DNA of 64,000 nucleotides from Bog-473 sp963783965 (GCA_963783965.1 CAWAPQ010000004.1:62001-126000); one strand, 5' to 3'; shown: positions 51,098-60,034, counted from the stretch's first letter. The notes: generated by a model not told the origin, from the letters alone. A program made the numbers and translations.

Positions 51098-51799
51098 TCA
51101 CACCGCGACGACGTACAGCCGCCTGCAGAGGTCGACGCCGAGGACGAGCGTCGTCCCATCGGTGTCGAGCACAAGCGAGCCGTCCGGTCCCCTGTTGGTG
51201 ACCGTGGCCACCGCTCCAGGAATGAACCCGGCATCGTCCAAATAGCGCAACGTCGTGCCATCGAGCTCGACCTCTTCACCGAGACGCTCGAAACGCACCC
51301 TCACGCCCGGCTCCATGTCCGCCAAAGACATCTGCTGCGAAGGAGTTCCGGGAAGGTTGGCACTGCCCGGGATCGGATTGCCGTGCGGGCACGTGGCCGG
51401 ATCTCCGAGAATCTGCACCAAGCGGTTCATCACCTCGTCGGACATGACGTGTTCCCAACGCCCCGCCTCGTCGTGGACCAGGTGCCAGGGCAAGCCGATG
51501 ACGTCGACGAGCAGGCGCTCGGCGAGACGGTGCTTGCGCAGGACCGTCTTGGCGACACCCTGACCCTGCTCAGTCAGGGTGATGGTCCGCCCCGAGCGCT
51601 CTACGTAGCCGTCGGTGGCCAGCCGGTCGAGCATCTCCGAGACTGTCGGCGCCGATCGTCCCAGTCGCTCGGCGATCCGGGCCTGAATCGCCGGCGTCCC
51701 CTCTTCGTTGAGTGACTCAATCGTCTGGAGGTATTCCTCCACGGGCGGGTGGTGCTCGACCGGATGGTAGGAGACGCCGGAGCCTTCGGAATCAGTCAC
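51098..51799 (-). CDS. DtxR/IdeR-family iron-dependent repressor
   Basis: A 233-residue protein. The winged helix (EEYLQTIESLNEEGTPAIQARIAERLGRSAPTVSEMLDRL) is followed by the dimerisation and metal domain, with HRLAERLLVDVIGLPWHLVHDEAGRWEHVMSDEV and the CPHGNPIPG loop. Together they supply the His, Glu and Cys ligands of the two metal sites. A C-terminal SH3-like domain (about 155-233) is present, as in IdeR. It overlaps the bacterioferritin gene by 8 nt. The box at 52757-52783 is its likely target. Confidence 0.93.
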   Translation of the reverse strand: MTDSEGSGVSYHPVEHHPPVEEYLQTIESLNEEGTPAIQARIAERLGRSAPTVSEMLDRLATDGYVERSGRTITLTEQGQGVAKTVLRKHRLAERLLVDVIGLPWHLVHDEAGRWEHVMSDEVMNRLVQILGDPATCPHGNPIPGSANLPGTPSQQMSLADMEPGVRVRFERLGEEVELDGTTLRYLDDAGFIPGAVATVTNRGPDGSLVLDTDGTTLVLGVDLCRRLYVVAV

Positions 51800-52262
51800 G
51801 GATCTGCTGGGCCAGGTAGTGGGCCTGCCCTAACTGCTCGGCCAGCGACAGCTGGGTCTCCAGCCAGTCGGCGTGGTCCTCTTCGCCTTCGAGGATCTCC
51901 TCCAGAAGGTCACGGCTGCCGTTATCGCCGCGATCGACGCAGAGTGCGATGCCCGCGTTGAGACGTGCGATCGCCTCCTGCTCCAGCGCGAGGGCCAATG
52001 ACAGCTTCTCGACCGGTTCCTCCCCGGTCCGTATGGCGCCCAGACGTTGGAGGTTGGGGTGGCCTTCGAGATAGAGGAGCCTCTCGATGAGATGGTCGGC
52101 GTCCTTCATCTCGTCGATGGACTCGGAGCGAAAGCGCTCGGCAAGCCGGTCGTAACCCCAGTTGTCAAACATCTTGGAGTCGAGAAAGTACTGGTTGACA
52201 GCGGTCAGTTCCGCAGTGAGGACCTCGTTCAGCAATTCGAGAACCTGAGGATCACCCTGCAT
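51792..52262 (-). CDS. bfr: Bacterioferritin
   Basis: A 156-residue four-helix protein starting MQGDPQVLELLNEVLTAELTAVNQYFLDSKMFDNWG. Met52 is the heme ligand. Ferroxidase ligands Glu18, Glu51, Glu94, Glu127 and His130 are in place, but position 54, normally His, is Asp (SIDEMKDADHLIE), with a His three residues later. The 24-mer stores iron; electrons for release come from Bfd, encoded just upstream. It is co-directional with bfd and dtxR. Confidence 0.94.
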   Translation of the reverse strand: MQGDPQVLELLNEVLTAELTAVNQYFLDSKMFDNWGYDRLAERFRSESIDEMKDADHLIERLLYLEGHPNLQRLGAIRTGEEPVEKLSLALALEQEAIARLNAGIALCVDRGDNGSRDLLEEILEGEEDHADWLETQLSLAEQLGQAHYLAQQIRD

Positions 52263-52321
52263 GCGTCACCACCGTGTCCGATCGTAGGCGGTGCCGGTCC
52301 CGGCCGCGCGAGAGGCCCTGC

Positions 52322-52516
52322 TCAAGCAGCCGATACTGCGATCGGTTCCTGTTCCTGGGCCGTGGCCTCCAGAAGTGCCTCCAGGAGGCGGTGACAACCG
52401 CCGCAACCACCACCCGCTGTGCAACGGGCCGTGATCTCGTCAACCGTGGTGGCTCCCGAGGCGATGGCGGCGTCAACGGTCCGGTCCGAGACCGTCTTGC
52501 AGTGGCAAACGACCAT
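52322..52516 (-). CDS. bfd: Bacterioferritin-associated ferredoxin (Bfd-like)
   Basis: A 64-residue [2Fe-2S] protein. MVVCHCKTVSDRTVDAAI gives the first CxC pair, and CTAGGGCGGC supplies the second pair with the BFD helix-turn-helix around it. It reduces bacterioferritin to release stored iron. It starts 3 nt after the small gene upstream and lies 59 nt before bfr. The C-terminal 10 residues are variable. Confidence 0.93.
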   Translation of the reverse strand: MVVCHCKTVSDRTVDAAIASGATTVDEITARCTAGGGCGGCHRLLEALLEATAQEQEPIAVSAA

Positions 52517-52519
52517 GGC

Positions 52520-52729
52520 CTAACGGACCGTCCGGGTGACCGAAGGGGTGCCCTGGGCCAGGAGCTCGGCCGCGACGGACAGCGGGATCGGACATGAAAC
52601 AGGGAGTCGGTACCCGACACCGACCGCCTCGGCCCGGACATCGCGGTCCTCGACCACGAATCGAACCCAGTCGACACGGCGGAGCCCCGCCGTGGCCGGT
52701 GTTTCTTGCCTTCCCCTCTGCCTTGACAT
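52520..52729 (-). CDS. Small protein of unknown function at the head of the bfd-bfr-dtxR operon
   Basis: A 69-residue protein; ATG 52729 lies behind ACGGAG. The sequence RRVDWVRFVVEDRDVRAEAVGVGYRLP, followed by CPIPLSVAAELLAQGTPSVTR, has the alternating pattern of a small folded beta-alpha protein, not of shadow sequence. The stop is 3 nt before bfd, and the DtxR box lies just upstream. It is therefore probably iron-regulated. No family is recognised. Confidence 0.6.
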   Translation of the reverse strand: MSRQRGRQETPATAGLRRVDWVRFVVEDRDVRAEAVGVGYRLPVSCPIPLSVAAELLAQGTPSVTRTVR

Positions 52730-52756
52730 ACGGCACTCCGTCAGTTGAAAGTATGG

Positions 52757-52783
52757 TCAGCCTAAATCTTAGGTAGCCCTAAG
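52757..52783. promoter_or_regulatory. DtxR/IdeR iron box in a divergent promoter region
   Basis: CTTAGG-TAGC-CCTAAG (52768-52783) is a perfect dyad, and CCTAA-ATC-TTAGG (52761-52773) overlaps it. Together they resemble the TTAGGTTAGSCTAACCTAA box of DtxR/IdeR, with a doubled site that could hold two dimers. It lies 15 nt before the efeU start and about 30 nt before the bfd-operon start, so one site can control both directions. Confidence 0.72.
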
Positions 52784-52797
52784 TCAAGGGAGAGGCA

Positions 52798-53730
52798 TTG
52801 CTACCGACATTCGTCATCGGGCTCCGGGAAGGCATGGAGGCGGCCCTCATCGTGGGCATCGTGGCGGCCTTCCTGGGACAGCAGGGTCGCCAAGCGGCGC
52901 TGCGCCAGGTCTTCATCGGGGTCACCGTGGCGGTCCTGATCTGCATCGGAGTCGGCGTGGCGCTGCAGCTCGTTTCGGACGACCTCCCCCAACGACAGCA
53001 GGAGGGGCTCGAGACGGTGGTCGGCGCGATCGCCGTGGTGATGGTCACCTACATGGTGCTCTGGATGCGTCGGCACTCCCGCAACCTGAAGCACGATCTC
53101 GAGCGACATGCCGAGTCGGCCCTGGCGACTGGTACTTCCAAGGCCCTCGTCCTCATGGCCTTCCTCGCCGTGCTGCGGGAAGGATTCGAAACAGTCGTGT
53201 TTCTGCTGGCCACGTTCCACGCCAGCGGCAACGCCACACTCAGCTGGGTGGGCGCGCTGCTCGGCATTCTGCTCGCGGTGATGTTGGGCTACGCCATCTA
53301 CAAGGGCGGCTTGCGCATCAATCTCTCCCGCTTCTTCCGCATCACGGGCGTTGTGCTCGTGGTCATCGCCGCAGGTCTGGTCATGACCGCTGTGCACACC
53401 GCCAACGAAGCGGGCTGGATCAACTTCGGACAGACCCAGGCCTTCGACTTGTCCTGGCTGGTCCGCCCGGGTACACCGCTCGAGTCGTTCGTGACGGGCG
53501 TGTTGGGCGTACAGCCCTACCCGGTGTGGATCGAGGTCATCGCCTATGTGGCGTACCTCGTCCCCATGCTCATCGTCATGTTCTGGCCGGTTCGCCAGCG
53601 AGCTGCATCGGCCGCCGACAACGCTCCGTCGACCACCGGAAGTGATCCGGCCACGGCGCACGTGGGGGCCGCGACCCGCAACGGCTCCCCGTCTCCTGAT
53701 CTGACCCCGCAAACCATCGCCAACCAATGA
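52798..53730 (+). CDS. efeU: Ferrous iron permease EfeU (FTR1 family)
   Basis: A 310-residue membrane protein with about seven helices. TTG 52798 follows GGGAGAGG. The two REGxE iron-binding motifs are present: FVIGLREGMEAALIVG at the N-terminus and FLAVLREGFETVVFLL in the middle. A disordered C-terminal tail follows the last helix. It is the first gene of efeUOB, directly behind the iron box. Its stop overlaps the next gene by 4 nt. Confidence 0.94.
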   Translation: MLPTFVIGLREGMEAALIVGIVAAFLGQQGRQAALRQVFIGVTVAVLICIGVGVALQLVSDDLPQRQQEGLETVVGAIAVVMVTYMVLWMRRHSRNLKHDLERHAESALATGTSKALVLMAFLAVLREGFETVVFLLATFHASGNATLSWVGALLGILLAVMLGYAIYKGGLRINLSRFFRITGVVLVVIAAGLVMTAVHTANEAGWINFGQTQAFDLSWLVRPGTPLESFVTGVLGVQPYPVWIEVIAYVAYLVPMLIVMFWPVRQRAASAADNAPSTTGSDPATAHVGAATRNGSPSPDLTPQTIANQ

Positions 53731-54980
53731 AGGAGCACCTCCTCGTGGCATCAACCTCGTCCAGCCGCCGCCGCGCGCTGCAGGGTGTCCATCCGGGCGC
53801 GACGTCCCCGCGCCTTGCGTCGAGCCGTCTTGCCCGCCGTATCGGGATCGTGAGCGGCGCGCTCAGCGGTCTCGTCATCGCCGCCGTCATGCCGATGGCG
53901 CTGGCGACACCGGCTGGCGCGGATGCCAAGCAGGTCACCGTCAACGTCAACCTCACCCCGAGCGGCTGCTCGCCCAAACCGGCGAAGGTCACCACCGGTC
54001 AGATCCAGTTCAATGTGGCGAACAAGAACGCATCCGCCGTGTCCGAGGCCGAGCTGCGGACCAAGGATCTCTCCCACATTTTGGGCGAGCAGGAGAACCT
54101 GACCCCCGGCCTCTCCGGAGGATTCTCGCTCGTGGTGCAACCCGGCCACTACGTCATCAACTGTCCTGGGGCCGCCCGGCAGCACGCGTCTTTCACCGTC
54201 ACCGGCAAAGCCAAGGTGGTCTCCGCCGAATCGAAGTCGCTCCTGGCCGCCGCCGTGTCGGGTTACTCCACGTACGTCAACCAACAGGTAGCAGGCCTCG
54301 TGTCCTCCACGCAGGCGCTCTGCGCGGCCATCAACTCTGGCAATCAGACCCAGGCCGAGCAGCTCTACCCGCCGGCCCGCGTCTTCTACGAGCACATAGA
54401 GCCCGTGGCCGAGGTCTGGGGGACCCTCGACACCGCTATCGACGGCCGCATCGACAACCCGGTGACCAATCCGGCTGACCTCCAGGGCTTCCACCGGATT
54501 GAGGAGATCATGTGGGCCGACGGCACGCTCGGCGGTGCAGCCCCGTACTGCTCCCAGCTCGTCACCAACGAACAGCGGCTCCAGCAACTCGTCTCGACGG
54601 CCAGCTACAACGCGGTCACGATGGCCAGCGGGGCAACCGATCTCATCAACGAGGCGGCGACGGCCAAGATCACGGGCGAGGAGGAGCGCTATTCGAACAC
54701 CGACTTCGTCGTCTTCCAGGCCAACGTCGACGGCGCCATGGCGGTGTTCAGCCTTCTGCAGCCGCACCTCAAGCAGGCCGATCCCTCGCTCGTGGCCCAG
54801 ATCAATCAGCAGCACAACGCGGTCGAGAAGGCCATCGCTCCGTACAAGGCGACTCCCGGCTACGACAACACCGGCTACGTGGAGTACTCCCAGGTCCTCG
54901 ACCCCCAACGCCGCGCCCTCTCCGCCAAGGTCCAGGCCTTTGCCGAGGCCCTCTCGAAGATGTCGGGGCAGGTTTCCTGA
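53727..54980 (+). CDS. efeO: EfeO: cupredoxin plus M75-peptidase-like iron-binding protein
   Basis: A protein of 411-417 residues. ATG 53727 overlaps the efeU stop; GTG 53745, 9 nt after AAGGAG, is a likely alternative. A basic stretch precedes a signal helix (about 38-65 from the ATG). A cupredoxin-like domain (QVTVNVNLTPSGCSPKPAKV to about 165) comes next, then an M75-like helical domain with the HxxE metal motif in ARVFYEHIEPVAEVWG and GFHRIEEIMW. EfeO binds iron in the periplasmic or cell-wall space for EfeU. Confidence 0.93.
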   Translation: MKEHLLVASTSSSRRRALQGVHPGATSPRLASSRLARRIGIVSGALSGLVIAAVMPMALATPAGADAKQVTVNVNLTPSGCSPKPAKVTTGQIQFNVANKNASAVSEAELRTKDLSHILGEQENLTPGLSGGFSLVVQPGHYVINCPGAARQHASFTVTGKAKVVSAESKSLLAAAVSGYSTYVNQQVAGLVSSTQALCAAINSGNQTQAEQLYPPARVFYEHIEPVAEVWGTLDTAIDGRIDNPVTNPADLQGFHRIEEIMWADGTLGGAAPYCSQLVTNEQRLQQLVSTASYNAVTMASGATDLINEAATAKITGEEERYSNTDFVVFQANVDGAMAVFSLLQPHLKQADPSLVAQINQQHNAVEKAIAPYKATPGYDNTGYVEYSQVLDPQRRALSAKVQAFAEALSKMSGQVS

Positions 54981-54982
54981 CC

Positions 54983-56260
54983 GTGGCCTCTGCACGCTCC
55001 CCGCTCGCAGGACCACTGAGCCGCCGGCGGCTGCTCGGTGGTCTCGGCCTGGCGGGGACGGGTCTGGCTCTCGGCGGCGGGGCGATCGCCTCCGGTTCCG
55101 ATCCGTTCGGGGCCACGGAGGCGGCCGCCGACGCTGATTCGGACGCCACTCGGACCTACCCCTTCTACGGCGAGCACCAGGCCGGCATCGTGACCCCGGC
55201 GCAGGACCGCCTGGCCTTCGCGTCCATGAACGTGCTCGACGGCACCAGTCGCAGTGACCTGCGCGACCTGCTGAAGGACTGGACGGTGGCGGCCGAACGC
55301 ATGACGCAGGGCCAGCTCGTCGGAGACGATACGAACCTGGACGATCCGCCGCTCGACACCGGCGAGGCCATCGGCTCGCCGGTGGGCGGGCTCACGATCA
55401 CCATCGGCTACGGTCCGTCGTTCTTCGACGACCGCTTCGGGCTGTCACCGCGGAAGCCGGCGCTCCTCTCCGAACTGCCGGCGCTGCCGAACGAGAACCT
55501 CAATCCGGACTATGTCGGCGGCGACCTGTGCATCCAAGCCTGTTCGGACGACCCGCTCGTGGCGTTCCACGCCGTGCGGAACCTGGCCCGTCTGGGGCTC
55601 GGCGTCGTCGACTACGCCTGGATGGAGCTTGGCTTCGGGAAGACGTCGTCGACCAGCACGGCCCAGGCCACCCCCCGGAACCTGCTCGGTTTCAAGGATG
55701 GCACGCGCAACATCAAGGCTCAGCAGAGCGATCTCCTCGACGACTACGTCTGGGTCGGCAAGGAGAATGATCAGGCCTGGATGCGCGGCGGCAGCTACCT
55801 GATCAGCCGTCGCATCCAGATCTTCATAGAGAACTGGGACCGGGATTACCTCGAGGACCAACAGAACGTAATCGGGCGGGCCAAGGTCACCGGTGCGCCC
55901 TTGACCGGCGGCCAGGAGTTCACCACTCCGCGCTTCACCGAAAAGAACGATCAGGGCCAACTCGTCATTCCAGCCAACGCGCACATTCGCCTGGCCAGTC
56001 ACGAGGAGAACAACGGGACCCGTCTTTTGCGCCGGGGCTACTCCTTCACCGACGGGATCGACCCGGTGCGCGGCACCCTGCTGGGCGGGCTGTTCTTCAT
56101 CGCCTTCGCCAGGAACCCGAGTCAGTTCATTGCGTTGCAGACCAAGCTCGGGGCGCATGACGCCCTCAACGAGTACATCCAGCACATCGGGAGCGGCATC
56201 TTCGCCGTGCCGGGCGGACTGGCGCGTGGCGGCCACTGGGGCGACGGCCTCTTCACCTGA
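54983..56260 (+). CDS. efeB: EfeB: Tat-exported DyP-type heme peroxidase
   Basis: A 425-residue protein from GTG 54983, 2 nt after the efeO stop. SRRRLLGGLGLAGTGLALGG is a twin-arginine signal. The DyP fold is shown by the distal GFKDGTRN motif and the heme-binding region around HIRLASHEENNGTRLLRRGYSF. The C-terminus GLFFIAFARNPSQFIALQ is typical. EfeB oxidises Fe(II) or releases iron from heme for EfeO/EfeU. It is the last gene of the efe operon. Confidence 0.94.
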   Translation: MASARSPLAGPLSRRRLLGGLGLAGTGLALGGGAIASGSDPFGATEAAADADSDATRTYPFYGEHQAGIVTPAQDRLAFASMNVLDGTSRSDLRDLLKDWTVAAERMTQGQLVGDDTNLDDPPLDTGEAIGSPVGGLTITIGYGPSFFDDRFGLSPRKPALLSELPALPNENLNPDYVGGDLCIQACSDDPLVAFHAVRNLARLGLGVVDYAWMELGFGKTSSTSTAQATPRNLLGFKDGTRNIKAQQSDLLDDYVWVGKENDQAWMRGGSYLISRRIQIFIENWDRDYLEDQQNVIGRAKVTGAPLTGGQEFTTPRFTEKNDQGQLVIPANAHIRLASHEENNGTRLLRRGYSFTDGIDPVRGTLLGGLFFIAFARNPSQFIALQTKLGAHDALNEYIQHIGSGIFAVPGGLARGGHWGDGLFT

Positions 56261-56332
56261 GCCGAGCGGGACCCTTCACCGCGCGTCTCTTCCGGCGCGT
56301 GCTCCCCTAGTCATGATGGTAAGATAACTATT

Positions 56333-57808
56333 ATGGTTTTAGAAACACCAGTCGCAGGGGCGGCCGCTCCCGGCGTGGTGAGCCACCGGCGGCGCCTGGG
56401 CATCCTGTCCATCTGTTGCATGAGCCTGCTCATCGTCGGCATCGACGTGACGATCGTCAACGTCGCCCTGCCCTCCATCGGCAAGGACTTCCACGCGTCG
56501 CTCTCGGGGCTCCAGTGGACGGTGGACGCGTACACGCTGGTGCTGGCCAGCCTGCTGATGATCTCCGGCTCGACGGCTGACCGCTTTGGGCGGCGCCGGA
56601 CCTTCATCATCGGGCTGTGCACATTTGCCGCGGGGTCCCTCCTCTGCAGCCTCGCCCCCAACCTGGGCACCCTCGTCGTCTTTCGCATGGTGCAAGCTGT
56701 CGGCGGGTCCATGCTGAACCCGGTCGCCATGTCGATCATCACGAACACGTTCACCATTCCCCGTGAACGGGCACAGGCCGTCGGGATCTGGGGTGCGGCG
56801 GTAGGCGTTTCCCTGGCCCTGGGTCCGGTCGTCGGCGGGGTGCTCGTGACCACAGTCGGGTGGCGCTCGATCTTCTTCATCAACATCCCGATCGCGCTGA
56901 CGGCCGTGGTCTTGGCGCTGCGCTACATCCCCGAGTCCAAGGCGGCAGTGGCGAGAAGGGTCGATGTCCCGGGCCAGTTGCTCGTGATCGCATTCCTCTC
57001 GACGCTGACCTACGGGATCATTGAGAGTCCCGAGAAAGGATTCGCGTCGAGCGTCATCCTCGGAGCCTTCGCGATCGCCGCGGCATCGCTCGTTGCGTTC
57101 TTGCTCTGGGAGCGCCGGGCCACGGAACCACTGATCGATCTGCGCTTCTTCCGGTCGGTGCCATTCTCGTCAGCCACCGTCATCGCCGTCGCAGCCTTCG
57201 CTGCGCTCGGTGGATTTCTTTTCCTCAACACGCTCTACTTGCAGGACGTGCGTGGACTTTCCGCGCTGCACGCGGGCGTCGACACGCTGCCGATGGCAGC
57301 CATGACGATGCTCCTCTCCCCGATCTCCGGGCGGGTTGTCGGGCGTCGAGGAGCCAGGATTCCCCTCGTCGTTGCCGGGGTCACCCTCACCGCCTCGTGC
57401 CTGATGCTCGTCACACTGAGTGCGACAACCCCGTTCACGTGGTTGTTCACTGCCTACGTGATCTTCGGGATCGGGTTCGGACTCGTGAACGCGCCGATCA
57501 CCAACGCCGCCGTGTCAGGCATGCCGCGGGCCCAGGCCGGGGTTGCGGCAGCCATCGCCAGCACCTCGCGTCAGATCGGTTTGACCCTGGGCGTGGCAGT
57601 GGTCGGATCACTGGTCTCTGCCTCCCTGCGGAAGGGCAACCACCTCGACTTCGCTGTGGCCAGCCGGGCCGGCTGGTGGGTCCTGGCCGGATGCGGCGCG
57701 GTCGTGTTGATCCTCGGCCTGGTCGCGACGTCTTCGTGGGCCCGGATCACCGCGCGCCGTACGGCCGAAGCGAGCAACCCGGAGTTCTTGGAGGTACACC
57801 CCGCATGA
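56333..57808 (+). CDS. MFS drug transporter, DHA2 (14-helix) family
   Basis: A 491-residue protein with about 14 helices. Motif A occurs in STADRFGRRRTFIIG, the family signature VNVALPSIGKDF in helix 1, and motif C around GPVVGGVLVTTVGWRSIFFINIP. It expels drugs or other toxic compounds by proton antiport. TAAGAT at 56320-56325 puts the predicted transcript start at about the ATG, so the message may be leaderless. The stop overlaps the MarR gene by 4 nt (ATGA). Confidence 0.93.
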   Translation: MVLETPVAGAAAPGVVSHRRRLGILSICCMSLLIVGIDVTIVNVALPSIGKDFHASLSGLQWTVDAYTLVLASLLMISGSTADRFGRRRTFIIGLCTFAAGSLLCSLAPNLGTLVVFRMVQAVGGSMLNPVAMSIITNTFTIPRERAQAVGIWGAAVGVSLALGPVVGGVLVTTVGWRSIFFINIPIALTAVVLALRYIPESKAAVARRVDVPGQLLVIAFLSTLTYGIIESPEKGFASSVILGAFAIAAASLVAFLLWERRATEPLIDLRFFRSVPFSSATVIAVAAFAALGGFLFLNTLYLQDVRGLSALHAGVDTLPMAAMTMLLSPISGRVVGRRGARIPLVVAGVTLTASCLMLVTLSATTPFTWLFTAYVIFGIGFGLVNAPITNAAVSGMPRAQAGVAAAIASTSRQIGLTLGVAVVGSLVSASLRKGNHLDFAVASRAGWWVLAGCGAVVLILGLVATSSWARITARRTAEASNPEFLEVHPA

Positions 57809-58248
57809 CGAACGTGGGCGTGCGTCGCGACCGCCTGGCCCGGGAGGCCTGGCAGGCCATGGCGGATCTGGTGCTGGACAACGATCGGCGGCGGGAGGTC
57901 AGCGAGCAGGTCGGCTTGAGCTTCGGAAAGATCAGAGCCCTCCGGCGGATCGCCAAGCGGCCGATGCCGATGCGGGAGCTGGCCGCAATGCTGGGCGTCG
58001 ATCCGCCCAATCTGACCCCCGTCGTCGACGACCTCGAACAGGCGGGACTCGTCGAGCGCCAGGCCCATCCGACCGACCGGCGGGTGAAACTGGTGGTGGC
58101 GACACCGGACGGCGCGGCCCTCGCGCAGAAGGCTGACGAGGTTCTGGCGAGGCCTCCGATCGGTCTGCGCGACCTCCCCGCCGACGAGCTCGACGCGCTG
58201 GTGCGCATTCTGTCCCGGGTGCGACAGAACACGAACCCCGAGCACTGA
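57805..58248 (+). CDS. MarR family transcriptional regulator
   Basis: A 147-residue winged-helix protein coupled to the transporter. FGKIRALRRIAKRPMPMRELAAMLGVDPPNLTPVVDDLEQAGLVERQAHPTDRRVKLV contains the recognition helix and the DRR wing of MarR proteins. GGAGG lies 12 nt upstream inside the transporter gene. It probably represses the two-gene operon until a substrate of the pump binds. Confidence 0.93.
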   Translation: MTNVGVRRDRLAREAWQAMADLVLDNDRRREVSEQVGLSFGKIRALRRIAKRPMPMRELAAMLGVDPPNLTPVVDDLEQAGLVERQAHPTDRRVKLVVATPDGAALAQKADEVLARPPIGLRDLPADELDALVRILSRVRQNTNPEH

Positions 58249-58277
58249 GGGGCCGGAGCTCGAACGCAACGGCGCCC

Positions 58278-59171
58278 TCAGCCGCGCAGGACGCGCGCTC
58301 CGGGCAGTGCTGCGCCGGGAGGACCGTGGAACACGCGCTCCAGGAGCTCCACCCCGTCGACCACCCGGGGGCCGGGGCGGGAGAAGTAGGCGTTGGCGTC
58401 GACTGCGACGACACGGCCAAGTCCCGCCGCTTCAGGGCGAGCCAGGAGCGCCGGGGCCTGTGCCACCGCGCCCGCCAGGTCGAACCCGCACGGCATGAAG
58501 ACGGTGATGTCGACCCGTGCGGCCTCGACCTCCTCCCAGGTGAGGCGGCGCGAGCGGTCCCCCGCCGCCGCGAGGATCGGGTCGCCTCCGGCTGCCTCGA
58601 CCTGGTCCGGCACCCAGTGCCCGGCATTGAAGGGAGGATCGGGCCATTCGAGGACGAGCACCCTGGGGCGGTCGCGCCCGCTGACCCGTGCCCGTACCGC
58701 GTCCACCCGGACGCGCAGGTGCTCCATCAGCGCGTCCGCCGCGTCGCCGGTGCCCGTGGCATCCCCAACCGAACCGATACACCCGATCACCTCGTCCAGC
58801 CGGGCCGGATCGAGGGAGACCACCCGGGCGTGACAGCCGATGAGATCGAGTGCCTCCTCCACAGCGCCCGACGGCACGGCGCAGACCCGGCAGAGATCCT
58901 GCGCCAGAATCAGATCGGGATCGATCGCCCGTATCTGCTCGTCGTCCAGTGTGTAGATGGATCCCCCCGCCGCCACGCGGGCGCTGACGGCGGCATCGAT
59001 CTCGGGCGCGCTGAGCGAACCGTCGGTGGGCAGGGCCGTCCCGGAGACGACGGGCACCGCACGCGCCCGTTGCGGATAGTCGCACTCGAAGCTCACGCCA
59101 CGCAGCTGCTCGCCGAGACCCAGGGCATAGACGATTTCTGTTGCTGACGGCAGGAGGGAGACGATCCTCAT
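58278..59171 (-). CDS. BtuF-like cobalamin-binding protein without a signal peptide
   Basis: A 297-residue class III substrate-binding fold. It begins at once with MRIVSLLPSATEIVYALGLG, the conserved first strand, so there is no export signal. GVSFECDYP, DDEQIRAIDPDLILAQDLCRVCAVP and AYFSRPGPRVVDGVELL match the BtuF/HutB-type cobalamin-binding group. It overlaps the S-component gene (ATGA) and is the last gene of the ECF operon. It may act in the cytoplasm, or the group may use an unusual route; ECF importers normally need no binding protein. Confidence 0.82.
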   Translation of the reverse strand: MRIVSLLPSATEIVYALGLGEQLRGVSFECDYPQRARAVPVVSGTALPTDGSLSAPEIDAAVSARVAAGGSIYTLDDEQIRAIDPDLILAQDLCRVCAVPSGAVEEALDLIGCHARVVSLDPARLDEVIGCIGSVGDATGTGDAADALMEHLRVRVDAVRARVSGRDRPRVLVLEWPDPPFNAGHWVPDQVEAAGGDPILAAAGDRSRRLTWEEVEAARVDITVFMPCGFDLAGAVAQAPALLARPEAAGLGRVVAVDANAYFSRPGPRVVDGVELLERVFHGPPGAALPGARVLRG

Positions 59172-60034
59172 GCGGCTCCTCCGGAATGCGAGCGTGGCTC
59201 CTCCTGGAAATCGATCTGTGGTTCGAACGCTGCTCGTCGCGAGGCCCGCCGCAACGCAGCCAGCACCGGACGGCCGAGCACCAGGATCAGGATGGCACAG
59301 GTCACCGCGCGTGTGAGATCGAAGCCCAGAGACGTGGTGAGGTCGAAGAGGAGGTAGCTGTGCAGGTTGGCCAGGGTCCCGGCGCCCGGCACGAATGAAT
59401 ACCTGGTCGTCGACCCGATGAAGGGCCAGAACCAGAAGTTGATGAGGAGGCCGTAGAGCAGGGCGGAAACCACGCCGTACGCTGCGAGCAGCACACGTTC
59501 GGGAAATCCCCGCATCGCGGGAAGGCATCCGGCACCGAACCCGACCCATGCCGCTGCCAGCATCTGGAACGGCAGCCACGGGCCCACTCCACCCGTGATG
59601 AGCGCAGACGCGAAAAGAGCGACCGCGCCGAGGACGAACCCGAACCCCCTGCCGAAAACGCGCGCGGCCAAAATGAGCAGGAACCACTCGGGTTCGAAGC
59701 CGTTGATGCCGGGACTGGCCACCCGCAGCGCGGCGTAGCACGCGGCCAAAATGCCGAGCAGCGCCACGGCCTTGGCGTCGATCGCGCCTTCCGAGAGTTC
59801 CGCCATCACGATGGCCAAGAGGAGCGGGAGGAGACCGACAAAGATCCAGGGTGCATCACCGGTGTGCGCGTTGTTCTGACCGGCGGACTGGTGAATGAGC
59901 AGGGGCCAAGAGAAGGCGGCCACACCGAAGGCCGTCGTGAGGACGAGCAGGAACGTCGAACGGGAGCGGAACCGGATCGCCGGCGGGAGTCGGCGTCCCC
60001 GCTGCGCCGCTGGAGACGGGACCGAGACCGTCAT
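59168..60034 (-). CDS. ECF transporter S component (probable cobalamin/corrinoid)
   Basis: A 288-residue membrane protein from ATG 60034, which overlaps the ATPase stop. About six to seven helices, with GGVGPWLPFQMLAAAWVGFGAGCLPA and YSFVPGAGTLANLHSYLLFDLTTSLGFDLTRA. The acidic N-terminal loop (AELSEGAIDAKAVALLG) and the length of about 290 fit the large-type S components found beside cobalamin genes. Substrate assignment rests on the adjacent BtuF-like protein. It determines substrate specificity in the complex. Confidence 0.82.
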   Translation of the reverse strand: MTVSVPSPAAQRGRRLPPAIRFRSRSTFLLVLTTAFGVAAFSWPLLIHQSAGQNNAHTGDAPWIFVGLLPLLLAIVMAELSEGAIDAKAVALLGILAACYAALRVASPGINGFEPEWFLLILAARVFGRGFGFVLGAVALFASALITGGVGPWLPFQMLAAAWVGFGAGCLPAMRGFPERVLLAAYGVVSALLYGLLINFWFWPFIGSTTRYSFVPGAGTLANLHSYLLFDLTTSLGFDLTRAVTCAILILVLGRPVLAALRRASRRAAFEPQIDFQEEPRSHSGGAA

